This document shows positions 36,586 through 49,140 of a stretch of 64,000 nucleotides of DNA, in pieces. Position 1 is the first letter of the stretch. Every line of letters starts with the position of its first letter. The notes below the pieces were generated by a model. That model did no database searches. It was not told where the DNA came from and saw nothing but the letters and a program-made list of their open reading frames with translations. Source of the DNA: Ceratopteris richardii (taxonomy: Eukaryota > Streptophyta > Polypodiopsida > Polypodiales > Pteridaceae); the NCBI GenBank assembly GCA_020310875.1, contig CM035406.1, positions 229,280,012 to 229,344,011 of the forward strand, read 5' to 3'. The translations under genes and the position numbers were made by a program.

Positions 36586-37661
36586 TAAAAGAACTTGGAG
36601 AAGCTTGTAGAAGGTAGAAAAGTGAGTTTTGAATCTACAAAGTTTGGTCCAGTCAACTAGCACAAGACCAGCCCTTAATCTTATGGAGACTCAAATAAAC
36701 CTTATGGGCATGCAATAAGTGCAAAGAAATACACTATGTACTTTGGATCATTAAGGAGGATTCGATGCAAAACAGATAGGTTCACGCATCGACTAGCCCA
36801 AAAAACTTACTATCTATGGAAGAGACGATGAACTTCCAATGGTCATAGTGACCAACGTGATTACAATTAGGAAAACTCCTTTTATGGGAGTGCTACGCAT
36901 AGGTTTTAGTGTATAGAATGCACGAGGTTATAAGAAATAAGAAAAATATGCTATAGGAATGAATCAGACACTCAACGGTGGTACCTCCTATTTTTCAAGA
37001 ATACATAGAGATTCACCCCGAGATAGAAAAATTGAGATTTCTACCAATCTACCAAATCCAATGCTATGAAAATTTATATGAATAGACTAGAGACTAATAA
37101 CTTTCCAATGATGAATGTCTTATCAAATTTACAGCTTTGTAAGGAGAGCAACAACCTCCGCAAGATTACTATTGGCGCAGAAAATGATGCAGAGAAATGA
37201 AGGAAGCAAGACAATGATGGCCACAAGTTGCTTCCATGTATTGTACAAGTGTTTTGAAGTCTCTAAATATACTTTTCAAGAGCTCCACAACTTCTACATG
37301 TGGATTTTGAATCCAAATGAAGGTGGGAATTGTTGTTGGAGGGAATCAATTCACTTTCCTACAATCTAGTAAAAGTGAAGATCTAGTTGGATCTACTTTT
37401 AGGTGATTGATTGCTTGATTGAATGCAACTCAACCCCCACAAATTCATGGAATTCGGGCTCTCTCTTTCTACTTTTGCATGTGTAAAGCTCAAGGCTTTT
37501 ACAATGGTAAAAGATCCATGAAAAAGTTTTTTTTTTTTAATACAATAAATCAGCATAGTAAAAGAACTCTCCAACAGATATTCTTTCGACGTCATCCAAG
37601 GGATGGATTTTGATGTATATCAAATCCACCTCAAGCATAGTGTAAGCTTGATGTTCCAACA
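36586..37661 (-). repeat. Central LTR of Copia-E tandem
   Basis: About 1,076 bases on the minus strand, starting TGTTGGAACATCAAGC and ending TTCTTTTA next to a primer-site remnant. On its other side lies the polypurine tract of E2 (CTTAAGAGGGAGC, 37,662-37,674). One LTR therefore borders two internal regions. Confidence 0.88.
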
Positions 37662-40388
37662 GCTCCCTCTTAAGCTAAAGTATGCTTGATTCTTCATTCT
37701 CTGATAGGTTGAATACCTCCCACAGCTTTGAATCTACAAATTTTTTTTCCATCAAGTTCCTTTGTCATCATATCTGCTACTTGTCTTTTAGTTGGAACAA
37801 AAGAAGTTTCAATCTCCTTTGCCGTGCCTCTTGAGTTGTTATGGTCAAACCTCTGTACTCTGCTTTAGTTGAGGATAAAGCAATTGTACGTTGCTTCTTG
37901 GAACTTCATGATAATAGCTTCAAACCTGCAAATGCTAAGTAACTAGAAGTACTTCTTCTATCATCCTTAGCTCCTGCCCAATCTACATCTAAACATATTT
38001 TGATATTCAAATCTGAAGAGTAAGGATAGAATATACCTTCGTTGATTATACCTTTGAGATAGTTAATTCCTCTCTTAGTTGTAGCTATGTGTGGTCTTCT
38101 TGGAGACTTCATGAATTGGCTTAGCACTCCCACACTATATGAGATGTTTGCCCTTGTATGAGTAGCATATATAAAGCTACCTACCAAGATTTGATATTCT
38201 TTAATGTCTTCAATTTTCTCACCTTCATAAACACTTAGTTTATGATTCGTCTCCAAATGTGTACCCACAAGTTTTGTGTTCTCCATTTTGAACTTGAGAT
38301 GAAGATCTTGAATGTATCTTCTGTAAATCAAATACATTTCTTCATTTGTGTATATCACCTCCACACCTAGGAAACATGTGAGGTAACCTAAGTCACTGAT
38401 TTTGAACTCCTCTTGCATGTGTCTCTTGATCCTCTGAATGCCATTCAAATCATCACCTTTCAAGATAATATCATCTACATATACACATAGATAGATAACC
38501 TCATTGTGATCCCTTTTGATGAAGAGAGAAAGATCTAAGTTGCTTGGTCTGAACCCTTGATCTTGAAGGTATGTAACCAACCTATAATTTCAAGCTCTAA
38601 GAGCTTGTTTCAATGCTTTCTTTAAGTATGCAAACAAAAGATGGATGATTAGGGTTTTCAAAACCTGGTGGTTGTGACATGTATTCCTCTTCACTTATCC
38701 AACCATTTAGAAATGCAGTTTTTACATCAAGTTGGAGGAGTCTCCAATTCCTTGCAGCAGATACACTTATCAATCTCCGGATTGTAGTAACCTTTGCAAC
38801 TAGTAGATTGTTTCCTCATAGTTTATACCATGAGTTTGTGAGCATCCGTTGGAAACTAAGCTTTCCTTGTACCTGCAAAGTGATCCATCTGAATTTCTTT
38901 TAACTTTATATACCCATTTGCAACCAATTACCTTTTGATTTGGTGACATTGGAACCAAATCCCAAGTGTCCATCTCCTTCAATGCATGTATTTCTTCTTT
39001 CATGGCCTTTTCCCAATTAGAGTTTCCCTTTGCCTCTTCATAGGTTGATGGTTCTTCTAAAATTGAACCTTTTTCCAAGTAGATTGAATGCTTTGTAACA
39101 AATGTGGAATCATATCCATACATTTCTGGTTGTTTATTGTCTCTTGTTGATCTTCTATGTGCTTGTTTGAAGCATTCTCCAACCTCTTGCATTTTTGCTT
39201 TGCCTCTTGAATTCCATAGTTTGTAATCCTTTCCTCTTTCATCCACTTTTTGTACTTCATGTCTATGCTCTGGACTTTCCAAATCAGATAGAAGAGCAAT
39301 GTTCCCTGCAACATGATTTGAACATCCTTAATGTATGTAGAACAAATGATTATCTTCTTTACCTTCTTTGCAGCTTAGATTCATAAGAAGCAATGATTCT
39401 TCATGTGGTTGATCTCTTCAATATTTGTTGTAGTCCCTTCTATTATAGCCTCTATTGTTATTGTTGAAGTTGTGTCCACCTCTGCCTCTAATGTTGCCAT
39501 ATTCACCTCTTCCACTTCCATTCTAGGTCTTCCCATTGAACCACCAATTCTAAGTGGTGTGGTTGGTCTTATCGCAAATCAAACAAGGTTGAACATTCTA
39601 ACATTTGTCTTTGTCATGCTTTTGTCCTTTCTTCTTCCCTTTCCACTTGCTCTTGCTTGCGAAGTTGGATTGGGAAGTCTCCTCTTGATCTTCTTCCTTT
39701 TTCTTGCGTTTCTGCTTCTTATCCTTCTTATCTGCATATAGAGCACTAGTTGAGTTACCATGATAGGAGTTACCTTCCTTTATTCTATTATTGTCCGCTT
39801 GATTGAAGTGATGTCCAAGAAAGATGTTGAAGTCTGGAGTTTGTAGATCCATGATGAGATCGTACACCCTCGTGAAAGATTGCCATTGCTTATCACTTCG
39901 AATCCCATTGAGAATGTGCCTCATGATAGCACTCTTCTTGCATCAGCTCTCCAATGGATACTAACTAATCCACAACCTCCTTGACCTTGGTAAAAAAACT
40001 CCGTGATGGTTTGTTTAGGTATCATGCATTTGGTTGATCTCGTTCCAAAAATGATTCTTTCTTGCTTTCGTACTAGTAGAAAAGATGTCTCGAGGCTATC
40101 CCAAGTCTCTTGAGATGTTTTGCATCCTCTAATATGTGGTAATAGAAAGTTAGAGATAGAGTTTAACCTTGCTTGAGCATCCCTTGTGAACCAAAGTGTG
40201 AGCTTATATGTCTCCTCTTGTGTAGGTCCTCCTTTGGATCTTGGAATAGGCATAGCTTCATCACCTGCTACAATTCCATAAAGATTTTTACCTTGCAAAT
40301 AGAACTCTACTCCGATTTCCCAAGCCATGTAGTTGTGTCAATCATTGAGGGAAAGCCGTCACCCATCTTAATCTAGCTCTTATACCAC
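37662..40388 (-). pseudogene. Copia-E2 gag-pol remnant
   Basis: Minus strand: primer site TGGTATAAGAGC (40,376-40,387), gag (EFYLQGKNLYGIVAGDEAMP) at about 40,350-39,430, a short protease-side piece (ESPEHRHEVQK) near 39,270, reverse transcriptase pieces (GCKWVYKVKRNSDGS) at about 39,170-37,990, and RNase H start (DWAGAKDDRRSTSSYLAFAG) near 37,970. Sequence and order match E1. Fossil with many breaks. Confidence 0.83.
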
Positions 40389-41476
40389 TGAAAGAACTTG
40401 GAGAAGCTTGTAGAAGGTAGAAAAGTGAGTTTCAAAGCAACGAAGTTTGGTTCAGTCAATGGACACAAGACTATCCCTTGAGCTTATGGAGACTCAAATA
40501 AACCATATAGGCATGTGATAAGTGCAAAGAAATGCACTATGTACTTTGGATAATCAAGGAGAAGGAGTCGATACAAAACAAATAGGTTCGCACATTGACT
40601 AGCTCAAAAAACTTACTATCTCTAGAAGTGACAATGAACTTCAAATGATCATAGCAACCAACATGATTATAATTGGAAAAAATACTTTGATGGGAGTAAT
40701 ACATATAGGTTTGAGTGTATAGAGTGCACAAGAGTATAAGGAATAAGCAAAATATGCTATAGGAATGAATCAGACACTCAACGGTGGTACCTCCTATTTT
40801 TCAGGAATAGGAAGAGATTGACCCCAAGAGAGAAAAAGTGAGATTTCTCCCAATCTACTGAATCAAATGCTATGAAAATTTATAACATAAATTAGACACT
40901 AATACCTTTCCAATGAGCCATCTCTCATCAAATTTGGAGTTGTATAGAGAGAGCAGCAGCCTCTGCACGATTACTATTGGCGAAGAAGATGATGCAGATA
41001 AATGAAGGAGGAAGACAGTGATGGTCACAAGTGTATGTATATTGCTTCCATGTATTGTACAAGTGTTTTGAAGTCTTTATATAGAGTTCTTAAGAGCTCC
41101 ATAACTTCTACAAGTGGAGTTTCAATTCAAATGAAGGTGGGAATGGTTGTTGGAGGGAATCAATTCACTTTCCTATAATCTAGGAAAAATGAAGATTTAG
41201 TTTGATCTACTTTTAGGTGATTGATTGCTTGATTGAACGCAACTCAACCACCACAAATTCATGGAATTTGGGCTCTCTCTTTCTACTTTTACATGTGTAC
41301 AACTCAAAGTTTTTACAATGGTAAAAGATCCATGAAAAATCTTTTTTTTGTTTAAATACAATAAATGAGCATAGTAAAAGAACTCTCCAACTGGTATTCT
41401 TTCGATGTAGTCAAAGCGATAGCTTTTGATGTAGATCGAATCCACCTTAAGAATAGTGTAAGCTTGATGTTCCAAC
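40389..41476 (-). repeat. 5' LTR of Copia-E tandem
   Basis: About 1,088 bases on the minus strand, TGTTGGAACATCAAGC to TTCTTTCA, followed by one base and then the primer site. A TATA-like CTATATAAA lies near 41,077-41,085. Copia-B2 gag abuts its outer end. Confidence 0.88.
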
Positions 41477-41930
41477 AATGCTCACTCTCCAACTGTTTTC
41501 GGAGGTAAGCAACACAAGCCTCATTCCAAGCATGGTACAATGTGATAAGTGTATCCCAAGCATCCTTAACTATTCTATAATAGCGAATGTGAGGAATAAT
41601 TACATGTTTGACAAACAAGGCTATCAATGCATGTGTCTGAGCATCTCTTCCATCCCAATGAATTTTCTCTTCAGTAGGTGTAGTAAAAACCATAGCACAA
41701 ATAGGAAGCTAAAGAATATCAACATCTTGAACACCATTTGCATCAGCTTCAACACCTGTATTTGCAAGTGTAATGGGACGTTTTTCAACACCTTTCACAA
41801 TGTTCCATAGCCATTTTTCAACCAATACATGTCGCATCATATAAGCCCACAATGGGTAATTGGTACCGTCCAACTTATCCTCAATAGCCAACATATGAAA
41901 TACATCACGTCTTTCAGCCATGGCCACTGA
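41477..41930 (-). pseudogene. Copia-B2 gag N-terminal block
   Basis: A minus-strand gag start (MAMAERRDVFHMLAIEDKLD, then YPLWAYMMRHVLVEKWLWNI) continues as WDGRDAQTHALIALFVKHVI and WNEACVAYLRKQLES, ending at the Copia-E 5' LTR at 41,476. It matches the Copia-C gag in order and wording. Confidence 0.83.
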
Positions 41931-42264
41931 CTAAAATACCCAAATGCAGAAAAATGATTGTATCTAAAAAATTTGATTAGAACAACCTTGACGAGTTCTG
42001 CTAGACCTATAGTAAACTTCGAGACGCTTATACTGGCAAAATTAAAACGTGTATATATCTTTCACACAAAAAGATGAAATAGCCTGCACAAGCGCTACAA
42101 TAGTGCATTCAAAGGCCAAAACGAGCTCAGATCATGATTTTTTCACAAAAGATTGAAGCTTTTTTTATCTCCTAATCACTCTGAGTATTCTCACCAAATT
42201 TTGTGTGATTCTGAGACTCTAACCAAAGAGGTATCAACAAGGCCCTAGATGAAGCGACAACCTA

Positions 42265-42275
42265 CTCTGATACCA
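42265..42275 (-). promoter_or_regulatory. tRNA-iMet primer binding site of Copia-B2
   Basis: The minus strand reads TGGTATCAGAG, two bases inside the 5' LTR end, and marks the start of the internal region. Confidence 0.88.
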
Positions 42276-42277
42276 AT

Positions 42278-42492
42278 TGTTAGAGTTAGACATCTGCAAA
42301 AGCATGCAAACACCACAAGGAAGCACAACACACAATACTGAATGTATTACCACTAGAATGTATACAGATAAGTAACCCATTAGGGTTGTAGGCATATATA
42401 CAAGCCGAGGGGACAAAAAAATGTCCCAAAGAGGGAAAAAAGTGCTCGGTGGTCCTAGTGTGTTCACACATCACTACCTAAATATATCAGCA
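42278..42492 (-). repeat. 5' LTR of Copia-B2
   Basis: About 215 bases on the minus strand, starting TGCTGATATATTTAGG and ending ACTCTAACA. The outer flank ATGGT matches the other end of the element. Confidence 0.92.
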
Positions 42493-42497
42493 ATGGT

Positions 42498-45189
42498 TAT
42501 GATCATCAATACAAGTATTAAAATTGTTTGTGATGAGGTTAATGAATATGCAAGAATCACAATGACTAGAATTACATCCATACATATTCACTTTCATTGA
42601 AAAGTGGATATTGTAAAGAATCTATTTTCTACGAGATGATTTGGACGCATTGATCTAGACATTCATTATACGCGTGGATATGACTCCATGTCATAATTTA
42701 TCCAAGAGAATGAATGAGTATGTCTAATCATAAGGATTAACATGTCTCATCATTTTTTTTAGATTTAAAAAAATAATTGAGCAAATAGTTAGTGAGGTAG
42801 TTGCCTCATAGAGATTTGGATGCTACTCTTTGATGAATGCCCAAATTTATTGAAATTTAAGGGGAAATAGCTCATAAGCATTTCTTTAAGCTGACCAATT
42901 TTCAAGTAATTCGAATACTTCTACATAGGTCAAATGACCTCTACACTAAAAGTGTTGCTAATAGAGGTAGAGGACTCATACAAGTGACATAGGCCTATTA
43001 CAAAGGGCATTTCTCTTCTTGGTAGATCCAAATTGCATGATTTTTGTTGTACATGAAGGCTTGATAGAAGCACTTTGTCCATAATAATTTTCAATAATTT
43101 TGGAGATCATTTATTAGGTCAAAGAATCTTTGCACATGAAAGTGCAACCTATGGAATTTATGAAATGACCAAAGACCATGTCACCTAGAGCGATTCTCTT
43201 AGCCCATTTACCTTAATTGGATTATTTTTCTTTCTAACATTAGCTAAACATCTCGAAATGGTATGTACAAAATATCAAGAAGAAATGTCTCTCCATTTAG
43301 GAGATATAAAGAAAAGAATAAACATTATCCTCTACAAATGTTTAAAATATTGCAAGTATAGAGGCTTAGTATTTTGGTCAGTGTGAAAGCCTCAAATATC
43401 CAAATACTATGAAATTTATATAAATAAACATAGATGGTAGATGTATGCTAATAAAATTTGGAACAAACTAGACATCAATTGGTAGGTCAAATGTCCTATT
43501 CTCTTCAAAACAATCATCGGTAAGGATTTGTCAAAGAGTGGTACATATGTCTGATGAACACATGATAATTTCATATTGGGAGCTCCAATTTCAAAAAATT
43601 TTCCTGGAGAAGCTACATTGTTTTTAGGCTCACGTAGGCACAGGTGTAGCAGAGATAGAATGATACATTTGAATGAGTATTTGATTGAATTTTAAGTTGA
43701 AATTTTTTCAAAAAACCTAGATAAGTTGATCTAGATTCAGGCATAAAGAAAATGAAATTTTGAGTTTGTTTGATTAGTATAAGGGCTTCAAAAAGATGAC
43801 CCTATACATTTTCAGAGTTGGTCATCAAATATTCGATCCTTCCAATGAAATGGTGATAAAACTCTGAGGAAATGTCAAAATCAAGTGATTTTTGAGCCTA
43901 ATGAAAGCTTGAGAAAAGTTGTATAAGGTTCGAAAATTTCATAGATTTTGCATGAGAAAAAAGATAGTTAAAGTTAAGATTTAATATACTATTGTTGAAA
44001 ATTCTTTATGTAGAAGATGTTGTAAGGAAAAGGTTTTCCATAGGTTTTTATGATACTTTTTTGAGATGGTGTGATCATCATGGGCTAGCCATGCCCTAGA
44101 TACTTGTTTATTGATCATGGTTTTATGGTGACCATTCTTAGTAGGGTAGAGGAGACTCTCTCGAAATTTTCAATAATGTATTTACTGCCATGAGAGCATG
44201 GAACAGGAGAACTTTAGTAGTTATTCTCATTTCATATATTTGACTCAAGTTGCATGAGTTGATATTTGATGCAAGCCACATCCTTCACTGGCCTAGTTGA
44301 TTTGATTTATTATATAGTTTCTTATTTCTCAACTCAAGATGAGTTGATGTTACAGATAGTTATTAGTGATAGACTCATAAGAATGACTCTGTTCTTTCCA
44401 TAGAGGAAAGGGAAACACTTCAAGATTTCATTATTATCATTTATGGTTGTGAGTATTGACCGATTTATTTTTCTCTTTTTGATAGAAGAAGTTTTCGACT
44501 TTAATCTCATACGTGCATCTATGTGGGATATAAACTTTGGTGGTATGGGACATCAAACTTTGTATTATACCTAGATGTAGGACAGATGGTATGGGAGAGA
44601 AGTCTCTGAGATTATATTTTTTATATGATTTGGAGTTCATTCATATGATATTCTTATTATTGGACAACAGAGGGGCAACTGAGATAGTCACTCTGTATGT
44701 GATCACAAACAAGGCAAGTCCGCAAGCTAGTAGCCTAGAAGTGGAAAGGCTAGGTTTTCACATAAGAACTATGAAAAGGCAATTGCATTGAGAAGAAATT
44801 TATAGAGTATGTACTTCTTTATTTGATATGCCTAAGGTTAGGCCATGGTTCATACATAGTATGTATGAGGTGAGCTAGATGCTTAGCCTAGTGGGCTATG
44901 AGTGTGCACATATCTACTCAGGATTTTTCAGTGTATTTTGTGGACTCATATAATGGTCCTTATTATATCTGGGAGTGCTAGATTATTATAGTAGTTTGCT
45001 AGAGACACCTTATTCCTAGTTGGGAATGATTTGATCATAGTGGTGATCTCAATGATGGTCAGAGATAAAGCAAGGTTCATCCACTTGGAACATCTTGCAT
45101 GTTATAATTGAGAAGGCGATAGTAGTTCCACTAGTTGCTATACTTTCTTAGCACGTCCTCACTTGGCATGATGGACTTAGTTCCACATA
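42498..45189. other. Unassigned AT-rich spacer
   Basis: About 2.7 kb to the right of Copia-B2. No coding family, LTR or RNA gene is recognisable on either strand. The longest open frames (for example near 44,537-44,791) have no family features. It is probably old, decayed repeat DNA, but I cannot show that. Confidence 0.5.
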
Positions 45190-45372
45190 GTGGATTGAGA
45201 TTTACTTTGTACGACAGATATTTTGATCCATAGTTTGAATTACTATATATATATATATATATGATAGATCGAGATTTTGATATATAGTTTGGATGTGACA
45301 GATTGAGATCGTGGTCCATAGTTTGGAGCATTGACAAATTGTCATCGTGTATTCATAGTTTGAATCACAGTG
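45190..45372. repeat. Degenerate tandem repeat with (TA)n
   Basis: Four loose copies of a unit built on GATTGAGAT ... CATAGTTTG, spaced about 35-70 bases, with a (TA)n run at about 45,244-45,263 inside the array. Each unit ends in TAGTTTG(A/G)A. Confidence 0.6.
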
Positions 45373-45502
45373 AGACTTTCTTGAGTTTCGTTTCATTATA
45401 GTGAGTAAATCAAGAATATTTACTTGAGCTTAGAGATTAAACACTATCTAGAAAAAATTTTCCTTTATTTTTAGTATTTTTTCCAGATACTTTTAGTATT
45501 TC

Positions 45503-45740
45503 TAAAAGGCGAGAGCTTCTTACAATTGGAAATTATTTTTCCTAAAAGGAAAAGAGATTTTTAGATTGACCATTCTTTAGGAGGGCTACAAAAGTTGCAG
45601 CACACCTCTCTTTCTAGATGTTCTAGAGGGCCTCTCCTCTTATAGCATTCCATAGTGTTGAGGAATAGCTGATTGCTTCTCCCAGTAAAGCAGTTGCTTC
45701 TAGCCGATTTGTCCCTACGGCAACATGATTTTCCCAAGGG
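45503..45740 (-). mobile_element. LINE fragment, C-terminal/3' region
   Basis: It matches the 3' region of the LINE at 47,292-47,500 in the same orientation: shared stretches include TTTTTAGATTGACCATTCTTTA, AGCACACCTCTCTTTCTAGAT and TATAGTGTTGAGGAATAGCT-type sequence. On the minus strand it reads as the end of an L1-type ORF2 (NTMECYKRRGPLEHLERE, then a stop after PPKEWSI). It has no 3' tail like the one at 47,085. It may be a truncated copy or the end of a LINE broken up by later insertions. Confidence 0.65.
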
Positions 45741-45850
45741 CACACCAAACCATCATTGACTTGGGGCATTGACTTACACCAACACACCAAACCATCATTG
45801 ACTTAGACCATCATTGACTCAAGGCACGCTAGACCATCGTTGATTTTGGT
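45741..45850. repeat. Short direct repeats, CACACCAAACCATCATTGACTT
   Basis: A 22-base unit occurs at 45,741-45,762 and 45,783-45,804, with two shorter, more divergent versions (ACCATCATTGACT, ACCATCGTTGATT) up to 45,846. Confidence 0.75.
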
Positions 45851-47084
45851 CTGCGTGAGCCTCCATGGCCGTTGTTGTTGATTTCTAAAAGTGACTATTT
45901 CATGTTTTAAGCGGTTGCTTGCGTGGAAAGCTTTGAAAGCATAACAGAATGGATAAGCAAGATTCTTGGAATTTCTTGATGCACGTGTTTTCCCATTGAC
46001 ATATAGCTGACAATTCGAAGGAGCGACATTGTACATCGGCATCGTGTCGAAAAGATGCATAGTGCCATCTTACGTGGGCAAAGAGGAAGTTTCGAGGATG
46101 CACAATGCACAGCAACATTTTCCGTGGAGTGATACAAAATGCGCCCCATTCTCATGTTACAGAGAAAAAGCAGAAAAAAACATGTGTATTCAGCGCCCCA
46201 AATCAGTATAACGATGCTCGCTAATTATGATATCCCAAATCAGTTGAACGGATCGATTCCATCAAAAGAGAAAAATCAGATAAAGCAGCTACTTCTTCCA
46301 TACACGAAAAAGCACTAAATGAGACGACTTGACAACTTCTTTGCTTTTGCCATTTTTTTCAGCATGCTTTCATAAAACTGGGAAGGTAGGCTTCGAAAAT
46401 ATGGAAAATCATTGAAATGTCGATTCATTGATTTTACTTATTTATTTATTCAGTAACCCAAAAGCTCATATTTGGTTTAAGACGAAAGAAAGGTACACAT
46501 CTAGGAGGAGAAACAATAATTTATTTTCCTTTGTATTCAATGCTAGGAATTAAATTTATGAAATGAGTCGATACCCTCACATTGGCTACTCATCAACATT
46601 ATCTACTCATCAACATTATCTGCTCAGCAACATGGCTTGACATCATGATTAATTAATGATAAATAATCGACCAGCATCATGTTCCAATCCTTAAAGCGAA
46701 ATTATCATCTTTGTTTATTGGAAACATGTCATGTTTTCTTTCTTTTCTCAAGTTTCAAATGCAAGTATTGTGTGGGAGAAGACACATCCTTTCCTATGAT
46801 TCCAATAAGAGCATTCATTTGCGCATAAGTTTTTAAAACGTTTCAGGCACTGGAAAGAGCCCCATCTCGTAATACTATTAAAATCCATTGATCGCAAAGG
46901 CCTCGCTCGAATACTTGTAACACAAAACGGATCTGCGTAGGAAAAGACTCACAATCACTAAATCTAAAACATAGTTTGATAGAATGCAAAGCAAACATGG
47001 ATCGCCCTTCTAACAAAGTCTACATCACAAGATTAAAAAAAGAATATGGATTATTTCTTTTCCAACACCAAGTTCAAAAATAGT
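45851..47084. other. Unassigned spacer with a 17-base tandem repeat
   Basis: No supported gene. A 17-base unit TACTCATCAACATTATC is repeated twice exactly at 46,587-46,620, with a third degenerate copy after it. The rest shows no family. Confidence 0.5.
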
Positions 47085-49140
47085 ATACTCTCCCAAACTT
47101 TCATTAATAGAAAGAACAATTGTACAAATGAATGGGCCTAGTACCCATGGGACCCCCCATCCCACAAAGCAAAGCTTGCTTAGAACTTGCTAGAAAACAT
47201 TACATAGAGGTTTGATGACCCTTTGTCCCCCTCATGGGGGGCCCACTTGATTTTAATCTTGTTGCTTTCAAGGAAAAACACTATGTGATGTATAAAAGGC
47301 GAGGTGTCTAACAATTGGAAATTCTTTGCCCTAAAATAAAAATAAATTTTTAGATTGACCATTCTTTACAAGGGCTACCAAATTTGTGGCACACCTCTCT
47401 TTCTAGATCTTCTAGAGACTCTCTCCTCTTATAGCATTCTATAGTGTTGAGGAATAGCTAATCGCTTCTCCCAATAGTGCTTGCTTCTAGTTGATTTGTC
47501 CGTTTTTTGTTCGCTTTTACATTAGTTCAAATTCCATGGTGGAGGATTTACCACATAAGAACTGATTTTTTAACCTTGATGAGGGGATGCAAAAGGGATT
47601 GAAACTTAAGATCCCATCTAAAACTCGACCAATCCACACTCCATCTCCTATTTAGTGTGACATGAAGAGCCACATTCTTCTTCGATCTTGGAATTTTATC
47701 GAGACTATTACAATTGTCTCGTCTATGACCCTCAAGGTGAGGGGAGTCAAACCCAATCAGGAGGCAGGTCCTTGAACACTCCCACGCATTGAATCTGCTC
47801 CACACCAAGTACCATTCTTTTTAGTCTACTCTTCTTGCGGAGTCAATGTCCTCAAATCTAATCCATTGGCATGTTTCTTGTTTACTGAGTTGTTTCCACA
47901 AGTGAAAACCTTTGTTCCAAACCTTCCTAGCTTTTTGGAGGTTCCAAGGTTCAACACCTTTGATGCCCTTGATACGAAACTAGATCAAATCATTTTGTCT
48001 AATATCAAAAGCCCATTTCCAATCTTCATTGATCTTGATAAACTTTTTCACCTTGTTCCAACTCTTCCATGGGGAGCAAACTAAGTTCAAGCCTCTAAGA
48101 GTCACCTCATAGGGGGAGAATAAAAGAGTGAGGAGATCAAGACCCTCCCATCATGGAAGGCCCACAAGCCTAAGAACACTTTTGTTTCTAAAAATCAGTT
48201 TGGCCCAAGATGCATCTATCTTGCTCCATGCTTTTATTAACCATTTGGCCACCAGCTTATTGGCCATTCCTTCAATGTCTAGAATGCCTAAACCTCCTTG
48301 ATCTTTTTGGCTTATGAAATCAGCCCATTTAATTTTGGGGACACCCCTTCCATTGGGATCTTCCATCTAGAAAAGTTGCTGCGAATTCTTTACAATTTGA
48401 CAATCTCTTGGTCCTTCAATCTCCAGCAAGAGAGAAAGTTAACGATTGATGAAATAAGGAATATGTTAACCACCATAGCTTGCCATACTAGTTTGATCTA
48501 CATATCTTTTCATTATGTCCACTTGTTATCGAGCTTAGAAAGAGCCCAGTTCCATCGTTGACTCATTGAATGTCGAATCCCGTCGGAATACCTTACATGC
48601 ATAAGATTTGTTTCTCGGGATCATTTGACAACCATGATCAACCAAAATTTGAGGTGGATGCCCAATAAAATCCTTAAAAGCAATTTTAGATTAGTTTATT
48701 TTGGAACCCAATGCCTCACAAAATGTATCTAGGCAACAACAAATAGTATTAATGCTAGCCAAAACGTTGTGCACAAAGGCATTCGTGTTATCTGCAAAGA
48801 GTATCATGATCATCTAGTCCTGATTGGGGGAAAGAAAGAGGCCTATGATATGACCTCAATGTGTGTGATGTTTAACTTGGATGCCAATTTACAATCCTAT
48901 TTTTGCTGCCTTTTCAGTGCATAAACTTGATAGCAACTTCATCAAGACATTTGGGCAGTGCACCAAAAGGAACAGCCTCTTGCCACACTAGATGTAATGG
49001 AGTAGTCACAATGTGCTTGAAGGTCTTGAAAACCTCATTGGTGAGGCCATTCAGCCCCATGCTTTTTCCATTAGGAAGCTAATCAATAACTTCAAGAATC
49101 TCATCATTTGAGATGGGAGCTTCAAGAAGAGGCTTCATAT
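47085..49140 (-). mobile_element. L1-type LINE, reverse transcriptase half and 3' tail
   Basis: Minus-strand non-LTR retrotransposon, 5' truncated here by Copia-B3. The RT start (LPNGKSMGLNGLTNEVFKTF) lies near 49,090-49,030. The catalytic box region reads MILFADNTNA at about 48,778-48,807, where the family has FADD, so the second catalytic Asp is Asn. The zf-RVT-like region (KIKWADFISQKDQGGLGIL) is near 48,280-48,335. A C-terminal WNKVKKFIKINEDWKWAF segment lies near 48,010-48,065. The 3' tail, with GTACAATTGTTCTTTCTATTA then ATGAAAG, ends near 47,085, typical of plant L1 LINEs. Several stops and frame changes: dead. Confidence 0.82.

Larger units (their letters stand above)
30207..41476 (-). 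mobile_element. Copia-E tandem: two bodies sharing a central LTR
   Basis: On the minus strand the order is LTR (41,476-40,389), body E2 (40,388-37,662), LTR (37,661-36,586), body E1 (36,585-30,207). The central LTR is followed by a primer site and gag on the E1 side and preceded by a polypurine tract on the E2 side, so it serves as 3' LTR of E2 and 5' LTR of E1. E1 ends in a polypurine tract (30,211-30,220) that meets Copia-B2 RNase H directly. The two LTRs differ at about one base in eight over 200 bases compared by eye, so this is older than Gypsy-G1. Both bodies are broken. Confidence 0.87.
29562..42492 (-). mobile_element. Copia-B2, Ty1/copia hosting Copia-E tandem
   Basis: The limits are certain: a 3' LTR at 29,562-29,791 and a 5' LTR at 42,278-42,492 on the minus strand, flanked by a perfect 5-bp duplication ATGGT (29,557-29,561 and 42,493-42,497). 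Own parts seen are the primer site, gag (41,930-41,477) and the RNase H end (30,206-29,800). The Copia-E tandem fills 30,207-41,476, and Gypsy-G3 lies within that. It is a broken fossil. Confidence 0.92.

Noticed and set aside
44537-44791. 84-codon frame as a host gene
   Set aside because: No domain, no neighbouring exon-like frames, and no recognisable splice pattern in a decayed AT-rich stretch.
45561-46155. Overlapping minus-strand frames of 60-85 codons
   Set aside because: The first part is LINE sequence; the rest has no family resemblance and overlaps in several frames.
45741-46625. Short spaced repeats as a possible CRISPR array
   Set aside because: Too few units, unequal spacing and plant context. 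Simple tandem duplications explain them.
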